In this document: positions 9,393-18,033 of the stretch, piece after piece
How positions within the stretch are numbered: the stretch's first letter is position 1
Layout of the letters: each line of letters opens with the position of its first letter
Notes under the pieces: generated by a model
Seen by the model: the letters and a program-made list of their open reading frames with translations, nothing else
Databases searched by the model: none
Told to the model about the DNA's origin: nothing
Made by a program: the position numbers and the translations under genes
Source of the DNA: Deinococcus sp. JMULE3
GTDB taxonomy: Bacteria > Deinococcota > Deinococci > Deinococcales > Deinococcaceae
Reading direction: 5' to 3'
NCBI RefSeq assembly: GCF_013337115.1
Contig: NZ_SGWE01000005.1
Coordinates: forward strand, 1-64,000
DNA length: 64,000 nucleotides

Positions 9393-10766
9393 TTGAAACT
9401 CCTTTGCGCGCGATAGGAGGACCATCTTCGTCAGGGCGGCGCGGGGGCGCGTGACGGCCTTTTCGGCGCGGTTGCGGGCCGCGAGGCGTTGCAGGAATGA
9501 ATGGGGGAGCGGGCCACCGGCCAGCGCGAAGCGCACCAGCGCGTCCGTGTCCGCTTCCGTCTTCTCCTTTTTCGGGTCGCGGTACATCGCGCCGATCAGG
9601 ACGTACAGGCCGTACAGCTTCCCGACGTGCTCCTCGGTCATGGGGGCCATGTCCTGCCGCGCGAAGTACTGTGCGAGGCGCTGCGTGGTCGCGCCCACCG
9701 TGCTTTTCAGGTGCGTGCGGACGGCGATGCGGCTCCCGCTGGGGGTCATCCCCAGGCTGAAAAACGCCGCCTCATTGCTGATCTTCACGCCGGGCGGCTC
9801 GAAGATGCTCTGCAATGCGTCCCGGAACTCGGCAGGGTCGGCCTGCACGGCCTTCGGCGGAGCGGTGATGCTGGCCAGTCGGCCCCTCTTTACTGTCTGC
9901 TCGACTGCTTCCGGGTCTCTCAGCACCGGGCCGACGGGCGGGATGCCGCCCTCCGACGTCCAGAAGGCGTAGGTCACGCCGCCCACGCTGAGGCTGGTGT
10001 TCCAGTCGGCCAGGAGCGTGTTCATGGCAGTGGCGTATTTGCGCGCCTCGTCGAAGGTCACGGGCGCAATGGCGGAACTTCGCAGCCCGTACGACTCGAA
10101 GGCCGAAGCGTTCGCGCTGATGTAGTTCATACCCGCCGTCTGCCCGCCGAAAATGCCCTTGATCTTCACGGGTTCAATGGACATGGTGGGGCCGGTGTCG
10201 CCACTGATGAGGCTCTGCGCGACGAAGGCGTCCTCCTCGGTGGGCGTGCAGACCTTGGCCCAGAACGCCTGAACTTCCGGCAGGTGAATCAGCACGTTCC
10301 CGTCCACCATGAATGCGAACTGGTCCGCGCTGGTGTAATCGTCGTACTTGGCCAGGTGCTCCGCGTGAAACGCCTGCGGGTCAAGGCCCGACAGCCACGT
10401 CGCCACGGCCCGCACGTCGTCCCGCCCGGTCTGTGCGGCGCAGTCCCGCACCAGTTGCAGGAACGCCTCGCGCTGCCTGGCCAGCCGCTCCTGATTCCCG
10501 TCGCCCAGGCCGAACACGAACTCGGCCTTGTCCGCCAGAATCTTGGGCTTGATGTCCACGCCGCGCACCACGTTAGGCGCGTTGAACACCTTCGCCGTCT
10601 TCTTCTTGCTGTTCGACTCGGCGTAAGTGGATGTGACGCTGCGGAACGTTCCATCCTGTCGGATGTCCACCAGCCACTTGATGCTCTGCGGCGCGTACAT
10701 GAACGGCAGCGCCTTGCCCTCGCGTTCCAGGCGGTCGGCGTAGGCGACGAGTTCCTTCAGGATCAC
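8922..10766 (-). CDS. cas8c: Cas8c (Csd1), large subunit of type I-C Cascade
   Basis: 614 residues, the usual size for Csd1/Cas8c. It starts MILKELVAYADRLEREGKA and continues with YAPQSIKWLVDI and GLGDGNQERLARQREAF, typical of the family. It recognises the PAM and starts R-loop formation in the interference complex. The GTG start overlaps the cas5 stop (GTGA). The C-terminal quarter is mainly helical and has its own start signal (see the Cas11c entry). I see no disruption. Confidence 0.96.
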   Translation of the reverse strand: MILKELVAYADRLEREGKALPFMYAPQSIKWLVDIRQDGTFRSVTSTYAESNSKKKTAKVFNAPNVVRGVDIKPKILADKAEFVFGLGDGNQERLARQREAFLQLVRDCAAQTGRDDVRAVATWLSGLDPQAFHAEHLAKYDDYTSADQFAFMVDGNVLIHLPEVQAFWAKVCTPTEEDAFVAQSLISGDTGPTMSIEPVKIKGIFGGQTAGMNYISANASAFESYGLRSSAIAPVTFDEARKYATAMNTLLADWNTSLSVGGVTYAFWTSEGGIPPVGPVLRDPEAVEQTVKRGRLASITAPPKAVQADPAEFRDALQSIFEPPGVKISNEAAFFSLGMTPSGSRIAVRTHLKSTVGATTQRLAQYFARQDMAPMTEEHVGKLYGLYVLIGAMYRDPKKEKTEADTDALVRFALAGGPLPHSFLQRLAARNRAEKAVTRPRAALTKMVLLSRAKEFQMDEHKDLTHLDDSYPSAAYHLGRLLAVLDDIQHAVMRANTTLVDRFYGSMSTTPYAVMGRLIQGSQAHLQKLRKENKFRHDEKQDLLQSVMVKLQPRDVPQRPLTIKEQALFSLGFYHQKAALAEQMRERQKAAHDRKLQQASSDPTTPEGDKDHD

Positions 10767-11506
10767 GCGCCACCACCCCCCGTGGGCGCGTACAGTTCGG
10801 CGGGCACGTGCAGCACTCCCCCGTGGCGTAACTTCGCGTCGAAGAACACGGGCTGCGCGTTCCCCTGCACCCAGCGCGGCCCGCCCTCACCGTGAGCGCG
10901 GTACTTCACGCGGCCCTTCCTGACCTCCTCGAAACGCAGGTCGAAGAGCATCGGCCCCAGGTCCAGTTCGCCCGCCCGTTCGGCGTACTCGCCGCCCAGT
11001 TGCCGCACGACGTTCGCGGGCGTGTCCGTGGCCTCCGGCGGACTGAAGAACGCCGTGAACTCCCGCGTGCCCAGGTACGGCTGGTGGAACGCCTGTCCTT
11101 TCTCCACGCGGCGCTGGAACATCTCCGTGTACTTCGCCAGGGGGTCAGTCGTGTGCGGCCTGAGCACGATGTCCGCGCAGATCACGTAGGCCACGTCCCG
11201 CAGGATCAGGGCGTTGCGCTGGGCGCGGTCGTCCTCGGCGTCGAAGCCCCCGCCGTCCTTCGCCCACTTCTGCGCCGCCTTCGCACTCGCCAGGGTGTTC
11301 ACCTCGTTCCGCAGGATGCTGTGCCGCCGCACCTCCTTCAGAACGTGAATTTCACGCACCTGCCACTGGAATTCCGGCTTCCAGAAAATCGCCTCCAGCA
11401 CGCCCCGCGCCGCCGATGGCGTCATCACGTCGTAACTGACGCGCTCCACCTTGTTCTCCGGGCGGGTAAAGCAGGCGAAGTCACTCCATACCTTGAGTTT
11501 CAACAC
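10763..11506 (-). CDS. cas5: Cas5c (Cas5d), crRNA-processing RAMP protein
   Basis: 247 residues, GTG start preceded by AAGGAGG. The N-terminus LKVWSDFACFTRPENKVERVSYDVMTPSAARG is a clear Cas5 signature: RAMP strand followed by the TPSAARG helix. Type I-C lacks Cas6; Cas5c cuts the repeat RNA itself and stays bound to the 5' handle. The HQPYLGTREF region lies in the part of the protein where Cas5c proteins are strongly conserved. It lies 28 bp after cas3 and overlaps cas8c. Confidence 0.96.
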   Translation of the reverse strand: MLKLKVWSDFACFTRPENKVERVSYDVMTPSAARGVLEAIFWKPEFQWQVREIHVLKEVRRHSILRNEVNTLASAKAAQKWAKDGGGFDAEDDRAQRNALILRDVAYVICADIVLRPHTTDPLAKYTEMFQRRVEKGQAFHQPYLGTREFTAFFSPPEATDTPANVVRQLGGEYAERAGELDLGPMLFDLRFEEVRKGRVKYRAHGEGGPRWVQGNAQPVFFDAKLRHGGVLHVPAELYAPTGGGGA

Positions 11507-11534
11507 ATGGTTCCTCCTTGCTGGACAGCGCGGC

Positions 11535-13865
11535 TCAGTACACCAGGGCGTCCATGCCGCCGGTGTCCAGGCCGAATTTCGGGTCGTAGCGGTACTTGGT
11601 GGGCCACTCGTAGAGTTCGGGCGGTTCCGTGCCGAGGCGCTCGGCGCGGGCCTTCAGTTCGGACACGACGTGCAGGTCAAGGATCTGAATGTCTCGGCGC
11701 AGGACCTGCACGGTGTACCGCTGTAACTTGCGCCAGTCGTCCCGGACCTGCCAGGACTCGCGGGCGTTCAGGATGCGGCGCAGCAGCTCGTTGATCTCGT
11801 CCGGGGCGTACTGGCGGACGATGACGGGCACGGTGTTGTCCTCGATCATCTGGAATTTGCGGGCGACCGTCTCGAAGTCCATCTCGTCCTGAAGTTGCGC
11901 GATCGTGGCGTGGTGGCCGCTGTCCAGCCTGATCTTCTGGTCTGTTTCGACGTGCAGGAACAGTTCCCGGAAGTACGGGGTGAAGGTGCCCGGCGCGTGC
12001 AGGTCGCTCTGTTCGCTCAGGTACTTGTTCGCCAGGTCGGTGCGGACGCGGTAGTCGCCGGGCGGGAGCTTGTGCTCCTCGGGGCGGAACACGGTGACGA
12101 GGCCGCGCACGTGGTTTCCGCCGTCGTCCTGCAGTTTCCCCTCGCGGTTGCAGCGCCCGGCGGCCTGCACGATGGCTTCCAGCGGCCCCAGTGCGCGGTA
12201 CACGCGGGGGAAGTCCACGTCCACGCCCGCCTCGATGAGCTGCGTGGCGATCACGCGGCACGGCTGCTTGTTTTGCAGGCGCTCCCGGATGACTTTCAGC
12301 ACTTCGCGGCGGTGGTGCGGGCACATGTTCGTGGACAGGTGGAAGTGGTGCGGCGCGTCCCCGAGGGCCTGGTAGACCTCGTGCGCGAGTTTCTTGGTGT
12401 TCACGATGCATAGCACGCGCTCGTTCTCGTCCTGCCGGAGTTCCGCGCCCAGGGCGGCGGCGCTGACGGGGTCGTTCACGCGACTCAGGTCGTAGTCCAC
12501 GCGCTGTAACTCGCGGAAGTAATGCGCGGGGTTGTCGATGAGTTCCACGGCGGACTGCTGGCTGGGAAAGTCGTCCAGCGCGGGCTGCGTGGCCGTGCAG
12601 AACACGACGCTCACGTGGTAGTGGGCCACCAGTTCCCGCAGTGCCTCCAGGATGGGGGTCAGGCGGTGGGTGGGCAGGCTCTGCGCCTCGTCCAGCACGA
12701 TCACGCTTCCGGCGACGTTGTGCAGTTTGCGCAGTTGTGCGGTGCGGTTCCCGAACAGCGTCTCCTGAAACAGTTGCACGGTGGTCGTGACGATCACGGG
12801 CGCGTCCCAGTTCTCGGTGGCGAGACGCAACGGGTCAGGCGCTTGCGGAGCGTCCGTTTCGAGCTTCTCCTTAAATTCCAGGTTGCTGTGGTGCTCCAGC
12901 ACGTTGATGTCGCCCAGCACGGCCCGGAACTCCTGCGCGGTCTGCTCGATGATGGTGGTGAACGGTACCCCGTAGATCACCCGGCGCATCCCTGGGTTTT
13001 CGTCCGTAGCGGCGTGGTGCGCGGCGTGCCTCAGCGCGAACCCCAGCGAGGTCAGGGTTTTCCCGCCCCCGGTCGGCATGGTCAAGCGGAAGAACCCGGG
13101 CGGGAGGTCCGCTTTTCCCAGCGCCTGCGTGTACATGTCCCGCCGCAGCGCGTTGATGAGTTTGGGGCTCGCGGCGTCCAGCGCAGCCAATTTCGCTTGA
13201 TGCCCGGTCAATTTCGCCAGAAGCTGCGCCATGCTGCCCTGCGCGGCGTGCGCGTCCTTGCGTGCCTGCGCCCGGCTGGGGCTGCCGTGCTCCTCGGTGT
13301 CCAGACGGTCTGCGTCCACCAGCGCGCCCAGCAGCATCCGTGTGTACAGGGTGCGGGCCGCGCCCGTCAGGCCAGTGAGCTGCGGCGGCGTCTGAAACAG
13401 GGCCTCGAAGGTGGGAATGTCCTGGCAGGCAGCGTCCAGCAAGTCGTCGACCTCCTCTTCTGTCGTGCTGTCCAGCCGCCCGGTCAGGGCTCCGATGTCC
13501 CGCAGCGCGCCGTGATGATTCGCCACGGCGAACGCCAGTTCCCCGCTACGCTGCCGTTGACCGCCTAGCGCGACATACAGGGCCTTGGCGCCTGCGTCGC
13601 TGTGCGGGCAGGGTTTCACGGCGAGCGTCCTGTCTTCCTTCCCGGTCATCGGTTCCCATTGCAGCCGGTGCCGCTGGAATTCCAGGCGGTACTTGCCGAG
13701 GTCGTGCATGAACCCCAGCCACTGCGCGTCCAGATCGGCGTTCGGGTGATTGAAGAACCGGGCGTGCTGGCGCAGCAGCGTCGTCACCCCCTCGACATGG
13801 GCTTTCAGGCTCTGCCAGACGCCATCGTTCCGTTCCCGGCTCGGGCTGTGTCCCATGTAGTTCAT
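11535..13865 (-). CDS. cas3: Cas3 helicase-nuclease
   Basis: 776 residues with an N-terminal HD nuclease and a C-terminal SF2 helicase. HD residues are visible at His23, His54-Asp55 (FMHDLGKY) and His117-His118 (NHHG). The helicase has Walker A MPTGGGKT near 263-270, the DEAQ box at 392-395, and motif V/VI in GVDVDFPRVYRA...QAAGRCNREG. Cas3 is recruited by Cascade bound to target DNA, then nicks and degrades it. The ATG overlaps the WYL gene stop (ATGA), placing it second in the operon. Confidence 0.98.
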   Translation of the reverse strand: MNYMGHSPSRERNDGVWQSLKAHVEGVTTLLRQHARFFNHPNADLDAQWLGFMHDLGKYRLEFQRHRLQWEPMTGKEDRTLAVKPCPHSDAGAKALYVALGGQRQRSGELAFAVANHHGALRDIGALTGRLDSTTEEEVDDLLDAACQDIPTFEALFQTPPQLTGLTGAARTLYTRMLLGALVDADRLDTEEHGSPSRAQARKDAHAAQGSMAQLLAKLTGHQAKLAALDAASPKLINALRRDMYTQALGKADLPPGFFRLTMPTGGGKTLTSLGFALRHAAHHAATDENPGMRRVIYGVPFTTIIEQTAQEFRAVLGDINVLEHHSNLEFKEKLETDAPQAPDPLRLATENWDAPVIVTTTVQLFQETLFGNRTAQLRKLHNVAGSVIVLDEAQSLPTHRLTPILEALRELVAHYHVSVVFCTATQPALDDFPSQQSAVELIDNPAHYFRELQRVDYDLSRVNDPVSAAALGAELRQDENERVLCIVNTKKLAHEVYQALGDAPHHFHLSTNMCPHHRREVLKVIRERLQNKQPCRVIATQLIEAGVDVDFPRVYRALGPLEAIVQAAGRCNREGKLQDDGGNHVRGLVTVFRPEEHKLPPGDYRVRTDLANKYLSEQSDLHAPGTFTPYFRELFLHVETDQKIRLDSGHHATIAQLQDEMDFETVARKFQMIEDNTVPVIVRQYAPDEINELLRRILNARESWQVRDDWRKLQRYTVQVLRRDIQILDLHVVSELKARAERLGTEPPELYEWPTKYRYDPKFGLDTGGMDALVY

Positions 13866-14917
13866 GCCGGAGTTTCCCTCATGGGCGCGTCAGTTGGTGT
13901 CGCATGTGTGGCGGCGTCGCGCAGTTCGTTCAGCCAGTGTGCGCGGATGTGGTCCGGCCCGAGGACGTTCACGCGGGGGCCGAAGCTGAGGATCCACGGG
14001 ATGACCTCGCGCGGCAGGCCGCTGCTGTCGACCGGTGCGGTGACGGTGACGTCGATGCTGCCGTCGGCATTCTGGGTGGGTTCGCTCAGGTGGGCGTAGC
14101 CGCCTTCGAGGATGCGGTACGCCGCGTCCTGCCGGAAGCGGAGGTGGATGGTTTCCGGCGGGGTGTGCTGTGAGCCGACGACGCCCCAGGCGGCGTGGAA
14201 GAACGCGTGGGGGTCGAAGGTGGCGGGAATGGTGTATGTGTCGTCGCGGATGACCTGCAGGCCGCGCATGCGGGAGAGTTTGAAGGTGCGGACGTCGTCG
14301 TGGAAGGTCACCTCGCGGCCGATGACGTACAGGTCGAGGTTCTGCGGGTGCGCTTCGATCAGGTAGGGGTGGATGATGTTGGTGCGCCACGCGCCGCTGC
14401 CGCCGGGTTTCTGGTACTCGAAACGCAGGGGGTGCGCGCCGAGCCAGGCGGTGGCGGCGTGTTCGAGGTTGAGGTCCTCGCGGGTGCGGGTGCGGCGTTC
14501 CCCGAGGTCCTGGAGGCTGCGGTGCATGATGGGCTGCAGGTGTTCGGGGAGCCAGCCGGTCAGGGTGTTCAGGGCGGCGGCGTGGTGGGTTTTCTGGCCG
14601 CTGGCGCGGTGGTAGGTGAGGCGGGCGGCGGCGTGCAGGACGAGCGTCTGGACGGGGTGGAGGTGGGTGCGGTGGGTGTCGATGCGGTAGCGGGGTGGGC
14701 GTCCGCCCAGGCGCGTGAAGTCCGGTTCGAGCAGTTCGAGGTCGTCGAGGTCCCGTTGGATGCTGCGTTCGATGCCGCTCCAGCCGGGGCCGTGCACGGA
14801 GGCGGTCGGGTAGAGGTGGCGGGCGATGTCGCGCACAGTGGCGTGTTGTTCGCGCAGGAGGGCGGCGATCTGGAAGAGCCGGGAGCATTTCTGGATGCGC
14901 TCGGGGGTGTCGGTCAT
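13862..14917 (-). CDS. WYL-domain regulator heading the cas operon
   Basis: About 351 residues. An N-terminal helix-turn-helix (SRLFQIAALLREQHATVRDIARHLY, then WSGIERSIQRDLDDLELLEPDFTRLGGRPPRYRI) leads to a WYL ligand-sensing domain, with LDLYVIGREVTFHDDVRTFKLSRMRGLQVI at its core and a C-terminal extension (FGPRVNVLGPDHIRAHWLNELRDA). WYL proteins commonly regulate phage-defence loci and respond to nucleic-acid ligands. Because it overlaps cas3 by 4 nt it is co-transcribed with the cas genes, so autoregulation is likely. A GTG at 14948-14950 would add 11 residues; neither start has a clear ribosome site. Confidence 0.88.
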   Translation of the reverse strand: MTDTPERIQKCSRLFQIAALLREQHATVRDIARHLYPTASVHGPGWSGIERSIQRDLDDLELLEPDFTRLGGRPPRYRIDTHRTHLHPVQTLVLHAAARLTYHRASGQKTHHAAALNTLTGWLPEHLQPIMHRSLQDLGERRTRTREDLNLEHAATAWLGAHPLRFEYQKPGGSGAWRTNIIHPYLIEAHPQNLDLYVIGREVTFHDDVRTFKLSRMRGLQVIRDDTYTIPATFDPHAFFHAAWGVVGSQHTPPETIHLRFRQDAAYRILEGGYAHLSEPTQNADGSIDVTVTAPVDSSGLPREVIPWILSFGPRVNVLGPDHIRAHWLNELRDAATHATPTDAPMRETPA

Positions 14918-14977
14918 GCGGTTCAGTGTGCGTGGTGTCTGACGCTGCACTGACCGTCGGTTGTTTGCGCGTCCGGT

Positions 14978-16576
14978 TCAGGCAGGATAGATGCGCATCA
15001 TCGTGTCAGATCGGTGGTCGGTGACCCAGGGGTCGAGAATGCCCTCACAGAAGTGGTCCAGTCGGGCCGGATTCTCCGGAACGTGCAGGTGCCATTCGGG
15101 CACGTCGGAGAGGATGACGAGGTCGCGGGTGTGCCGCACGGCGTCCGGCCAGCCCAGGGCTTCGCGCAGGTGCTTGACGGTGCGGTTCAGCTGGCGTTTC
15201 CGCGTTCGGACGTCTCCGCTTCCCAGGTCGAGGGCTTCCAGGACGCGCTCCACGGCGACACTCCTCCGGTTCATGAGCAGATAGGCGAGCAGGGACGCTT
15301 CTCCCGGTTTCAGGGGCAGTTCGCCGGTCGGGGTCTGCACGCGGACGGGGCCGTCCAGGTGCACGTCGATGCGCCAGACGGGCACCGTGCCACTCAGCCC
15401 GAGTGCGGCGAGGGTGTCGGGGTAGACGCGCGCCTCCTCACGGACGAGGTGGTGCGTGGCGGGCACGCCAGTGAGGTGCGCGGCCCAGTCCGGCTGGTTC
15501 TCCCGCCGGGCCAGTTCGGCCTGCACGATCTGCGCCCGCCAGCCTTCCGCGACGTCACTGGGCTGCGCGCGGGTGAGGCTGTCGCGTGCGCCGCTGTGAT
15601 CCCCGATGAGGACCTGCACGGCCGCGAGGTCGGTGAAGGCGGCGTGCCGCTCACCACCCTGCACGCTGGCGTGATGCAGGGCCGACCTCAGGACCTCCAG
15701 CGCCTCGTCCAGGTGACCCTGCGCGCGCAGCACGCGGCTCAGGCCACGCCGGGCCATGACGGTCAGCGGTACGTCGTCCGCCTTCTCCTCCGCGAGGCGG
15801 TAGGCGTGCGCGGCGCGGGCCAGCTGCCCGCTCCACAGGTACAGGCCCCCCAGTCCGCGCCACGCGATGGAGAGCTGACCCCTGGCGTCCGGGTGGTTCG
15901 CCACCTGAACCGCCCGCCCCAGGGCTCGTTCGGCGGCCGGGAGATCGTCCAGGCGCAGGCAGGCGATGCCCAGGTTCGAGTACGCCTGCGTCAGTGCCCA
16001 CACGTCTCCTTTCAGGTGTGTGGCGGCCTGTGCCCAGGCGTCGCGCGCCTCGGCTTCCAGCCCGGCGCTGACCAGCTGATGACCGAATTCCAGGTGCAGC
16101 AACCCCCGGTCCCGGTCGGACTGCGGCCGCTGGAGGGCCTGCTGGAAGGCGGCTGCCCAGTCCGGGGCGCGGAGCTGAGCCAGGGCGACCGCCCTGAACC
16201 GGGCGGCAACCACCGCCTCGAAGGCACCGACAGGCCCGGCGAGTGCCCGTTCGGCCCGCTCCAGCACCTGCGGCCACGGGTCGTGCCACGCCCCCAGGTG
16301 CGCCTCGAAGCCCGGAAACTGACCGGGATACGCGGAGGTGACGCGCTGCAGGAGCTCGCGGTCCCCCGACCGGTACGCGACCCAGACCTGTACTTCCTGC
16401 CAGGCGGGGTCGTCCAGAACATCGGCCGGGACGCGGTCCAGCAGCGTCCGCAGCCTGCGCCCGTCGGCCCTGCGGTGCAGGTCCCGCGCCGCGACGAGGA
16501 AGTAGGGGCGCGCTGCTGACCACGTCTTGCCCGTCAGCAGCGTTTCCAGCACGGTGTAGAACTCTCTTTCCGGCAC
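14978..16576 (-). CDS. TPR-type regulator with C-terminal SARP-like winged helix
   Basis: 532 residues. The first ~400 are alpha-helical repeats of TPR type (for example AYSNLGIACLRLDDLPAAERALG and ARAAHAYRLAEEKADDVP). The C-terminal ~120 have a winged helix with RKRQLNRTVKHLREALGW. Such proteins act as transcription activators controlled through the TPR domain. I chose GTG 16576 because TACACT lies exactly 6 nt upstream, matching the leaderless pattern seen elsewhere here; the longer frame upstream overlaps a small secreted ORF. Its stop is 27-60 bp before the WYL-cas operon on the same strand. Confidence 0.75.
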   Translation of the reverse strand: MPEREFYTVLETLLTGKTWSAARPYFLVAARDLHRRADGRRLRTLLDRVPADVLDDPAWQEVQVWVAYRSGDRELLQRVTSAYPGQFPGFEAHLGAWHDPWPQVLERAERALAGPVGAFEAVVAARFRAVALAQLRAPDWAAAFQQALQRPQSDRDRGLLHLEFGHQLVSAGLEAEARDAWAQAATHLKGDVWALTQAYSNLGIACLRLDDLPAAERALGRAVQVANHPDARGQLSIAWRGLGGLYLWSGQLARAAHAYRLAEEKADDVPLTVMARRGLSRVLRAQGHLDEALEVLRSALHHASVQGGERHAAFTDLAAVQVLIGDHSGARDSLTRAQPSDVAEGWRAQIVQAELARRENQPDWAAHLTGVPATHHLVREEARVYPDTLAALGLSGTVPVWRIDVHLDGPVRVQTPTGELPLKPGEASLLAYLLMNRRSVAVERVLEALDLGSGDVRTRKRQLNRTVKHLREALGWPDAVRHTRDLVILSDVPEWHLHVPENPARLDHFCEGILDPWVTDHRSDTMMRIYPA

Positions 16577-16598
16577 CCGCCCAGTGTATGGTTCGTGC

Positions 16599-16727
16599 TC
16601 AGCCGCCCGTCGGTGGGGACGTGCCCTCCGCCAGAATCCGGCCCGCGTCCCGCATCGCGCCGTGCCCTTGAACACTGCAGCACAGCAGCAACCCGGCCAG
16701 TCCAACCAGTACCAGCTTCCGTTTCAT
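16599..16727 (-). CDS. 42-residue signal-peptide ORF upstream of the TPR regulator
   Basis: A short ORF with a good ribosome site (GGGGAGG, 5 nt before ATG). The N-terminus MKRKLVLVGLAGLLLCC is a clear positively charged plus hydrophobic export signal; the remaining ~24 residues end AEGTSPPTGG. It sits 22 bp before the TPR/SARP regulator on the same strand. It might be a secreted peptide, an incomplete lipoprotein or a leader-type ORF. The lipobox is poor (LLLCC). Function unknown; gene status rests on the signal sequence and ribosome site. Confidence 0.5.
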   Translation of the reverse strand: MKRKLVLVGLAGLLLCCSVQGHGAMRDAGRILAEGTSPPTGG

Positions 16728-17184
16728 CCTGCCTCCCCGACCAGAGCGCCGTGCGTCTGGCACGTCGTGACCGCCGTGGCGTCACGCGGGGAAGCATGTG
16801 GGGCAGCCCGACACGTCATGTCGGGACAGAAATCCGCCATCTGGCCGTGCGGCACGCCAGGGCAGCGCCCGCCGGGAGCAACCGGGGACCGGGCTTCAGT
16901 GGGCAGGTGAATTCACTGGCCGTGAACGGAAGCGACGCGTTCCGGCTGGACGCGCGATGACCGGTCCGTCCGTGCGGATTCGACGTGGAGAGGTGCTTCG
17001 CCGTGGATGATCGAATCAGGCCCGGGCGTGGAGTCGGTCACTCCGCGCGGTGCCAGACGGATGGCCGCACAACTGGAATCTGTACGCCCTCCCGCCCCGA
17101 CCCTCCGCGTCCGAGCCGCTTGCTTTTCGTCCGGCACCGCGATGGGCGCCGGGAGTTCCGCAGGGTCGTGCGAAGATCAGGACT
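16728..17184. other. intergenic region with a 7-bp inverted repeat
   Basis: No convincing gene in this 457-bp divergent region between the signal-peptide ORF and the GH16 gene. An inverted repeat CCCGACA-N5-TGTCGGG lies at 16807-16825 and could be an operator for either side. No clear -35/-10 pair was assigned. Confidence 0.4.
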
Positions 17185-17976
17185 GTGTCCCGTGTTCCCC
17201 CGCCGACCGGGTCTGTCCAGACGTTCGAGGACGACTTCAACGACCCGCAACTGAATCGTGACCGCTGGCTGCCGTACTACCTGCCGCAGTGGTCCAGCCG
17301 CGCCGCGTCCGCTGCCCGCTACGCCCTTCCGGGCACTGGACTCCACCTGCAGATCACCGGGGATCAGCAGCCCTGGAATCCCACCTTCGATGGGGATCTG
17401 CGTGTGTCCAGCGTTCAGACCGGGTGCTGGTCCGGGCCGGTCGGCAGTCCGGCGGGACAGCACCGCTTCCACCCGGACCTGCGCGTCACCGAGGCGCAGC
17501 CCGAGGCGTGGTTGTACACACCGCAGTACGGCCACTTCGAGGTCGCCCTGCGCGCCGACCTGCCCCCCGGGTATCTGGGCGCGTTCTGGATGATCGGCGT
17601 GGAACGCCACCCGGCGCAGTCCGGCGAGATCTGCGTGTGCGAGGTGTTCGGGCATGAACGCGGCGCGGACGCCTTCCGGGTGCATTTCGGCGTGAAACCC
17701 ATCCACGACCCCACGCTGACGCTGGACATGCGCTCGGTCCTGATTCCTGGCAGTCCCGCCGACCTGCACGTCTACGGCGCCGAGTGGACGCCGCAGGACG
17801 TCACGTTCCGGGTGGACGGTCAGGTGGTGGGCGTCGTGGCGCAGTCGCCCGCGTACCCGATGCAGTTCATGCTGAACATCTACGAACTGCCGTACCTGCT
17901 GCCCGGTGGTGAGCGGCGAGGCCCATGGCCGAAGACGGTGGAGGTCGCGTGGGCGCGCGGCTGGCAGCGGGCCTGA
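17185..17976 (+). CDS. glycoside hydrolase family 16-like protein
   Basis: About 263 residues from GTG 17185. The domain begins FEDDFNDPQLNRDRW, continues with WLYTPQYGHFEVALRADLPPGYLGAFWMIG and has SGEICVCEVFGHERGADAFRVHFG, which aligns with the GH16 active-site strand. Classical GH16 enzymes read EIDxxE; here both glutamates are kept but the central Asp is Cys (EICVCE). HDP-x-LTLD and FRVDGQVVGVVAQSPAYPMQFMLNIYE match the GH16 C-terminal half. No signal peptide is visible with this start. The frame is open further upstream, but that part lacks conserved features. Substrate unknown, probably a beta-glucan or galactan if active. Confidence 0.75.
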   Translation: MSRVPPPTGSVQTFEDDFNDPQLNRDRWLPYYLPQWSSRAASAARYALPGTGLHLQITGDQQPWNPTFDGDLRVSSVQTGCWSGPVGSPAGQHRFHPDLRVTEAQPEAWLYTPQYGHFEVALRADLPPGYLGAFWMIGVERHPAQSGEICVCEVFGHERGADAFRVHFGVKPIHDPTLTLDMRSVLIPGSPADLHVYGAEWTPQDVTFRVDGQVVGVVAQSPAYPMQFMLNIYELPYLLPGGERRGPWPKTVEVAWARGWQRA

Positions 17977-17988
17977 TCCGGTACCCTC

Positions 17989-18010
17989 GAGACCCGTCCG
18001 GACTGGTCTC
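17989..18010. terminator. possible bidirectional terminator hairpin
   Basis: A near-perfect 22-bp palindrome, GAGACC-N-GTCCGGAC-N-GGTCTC, lies between the convergent GH16 and selO genes. There is no T run on either side, so a terminator role is only suggested by position. Confidence 0.35.
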
Positions 18011-18033
18011 CCTGGTCCCTCAGGCTGCGGCGG

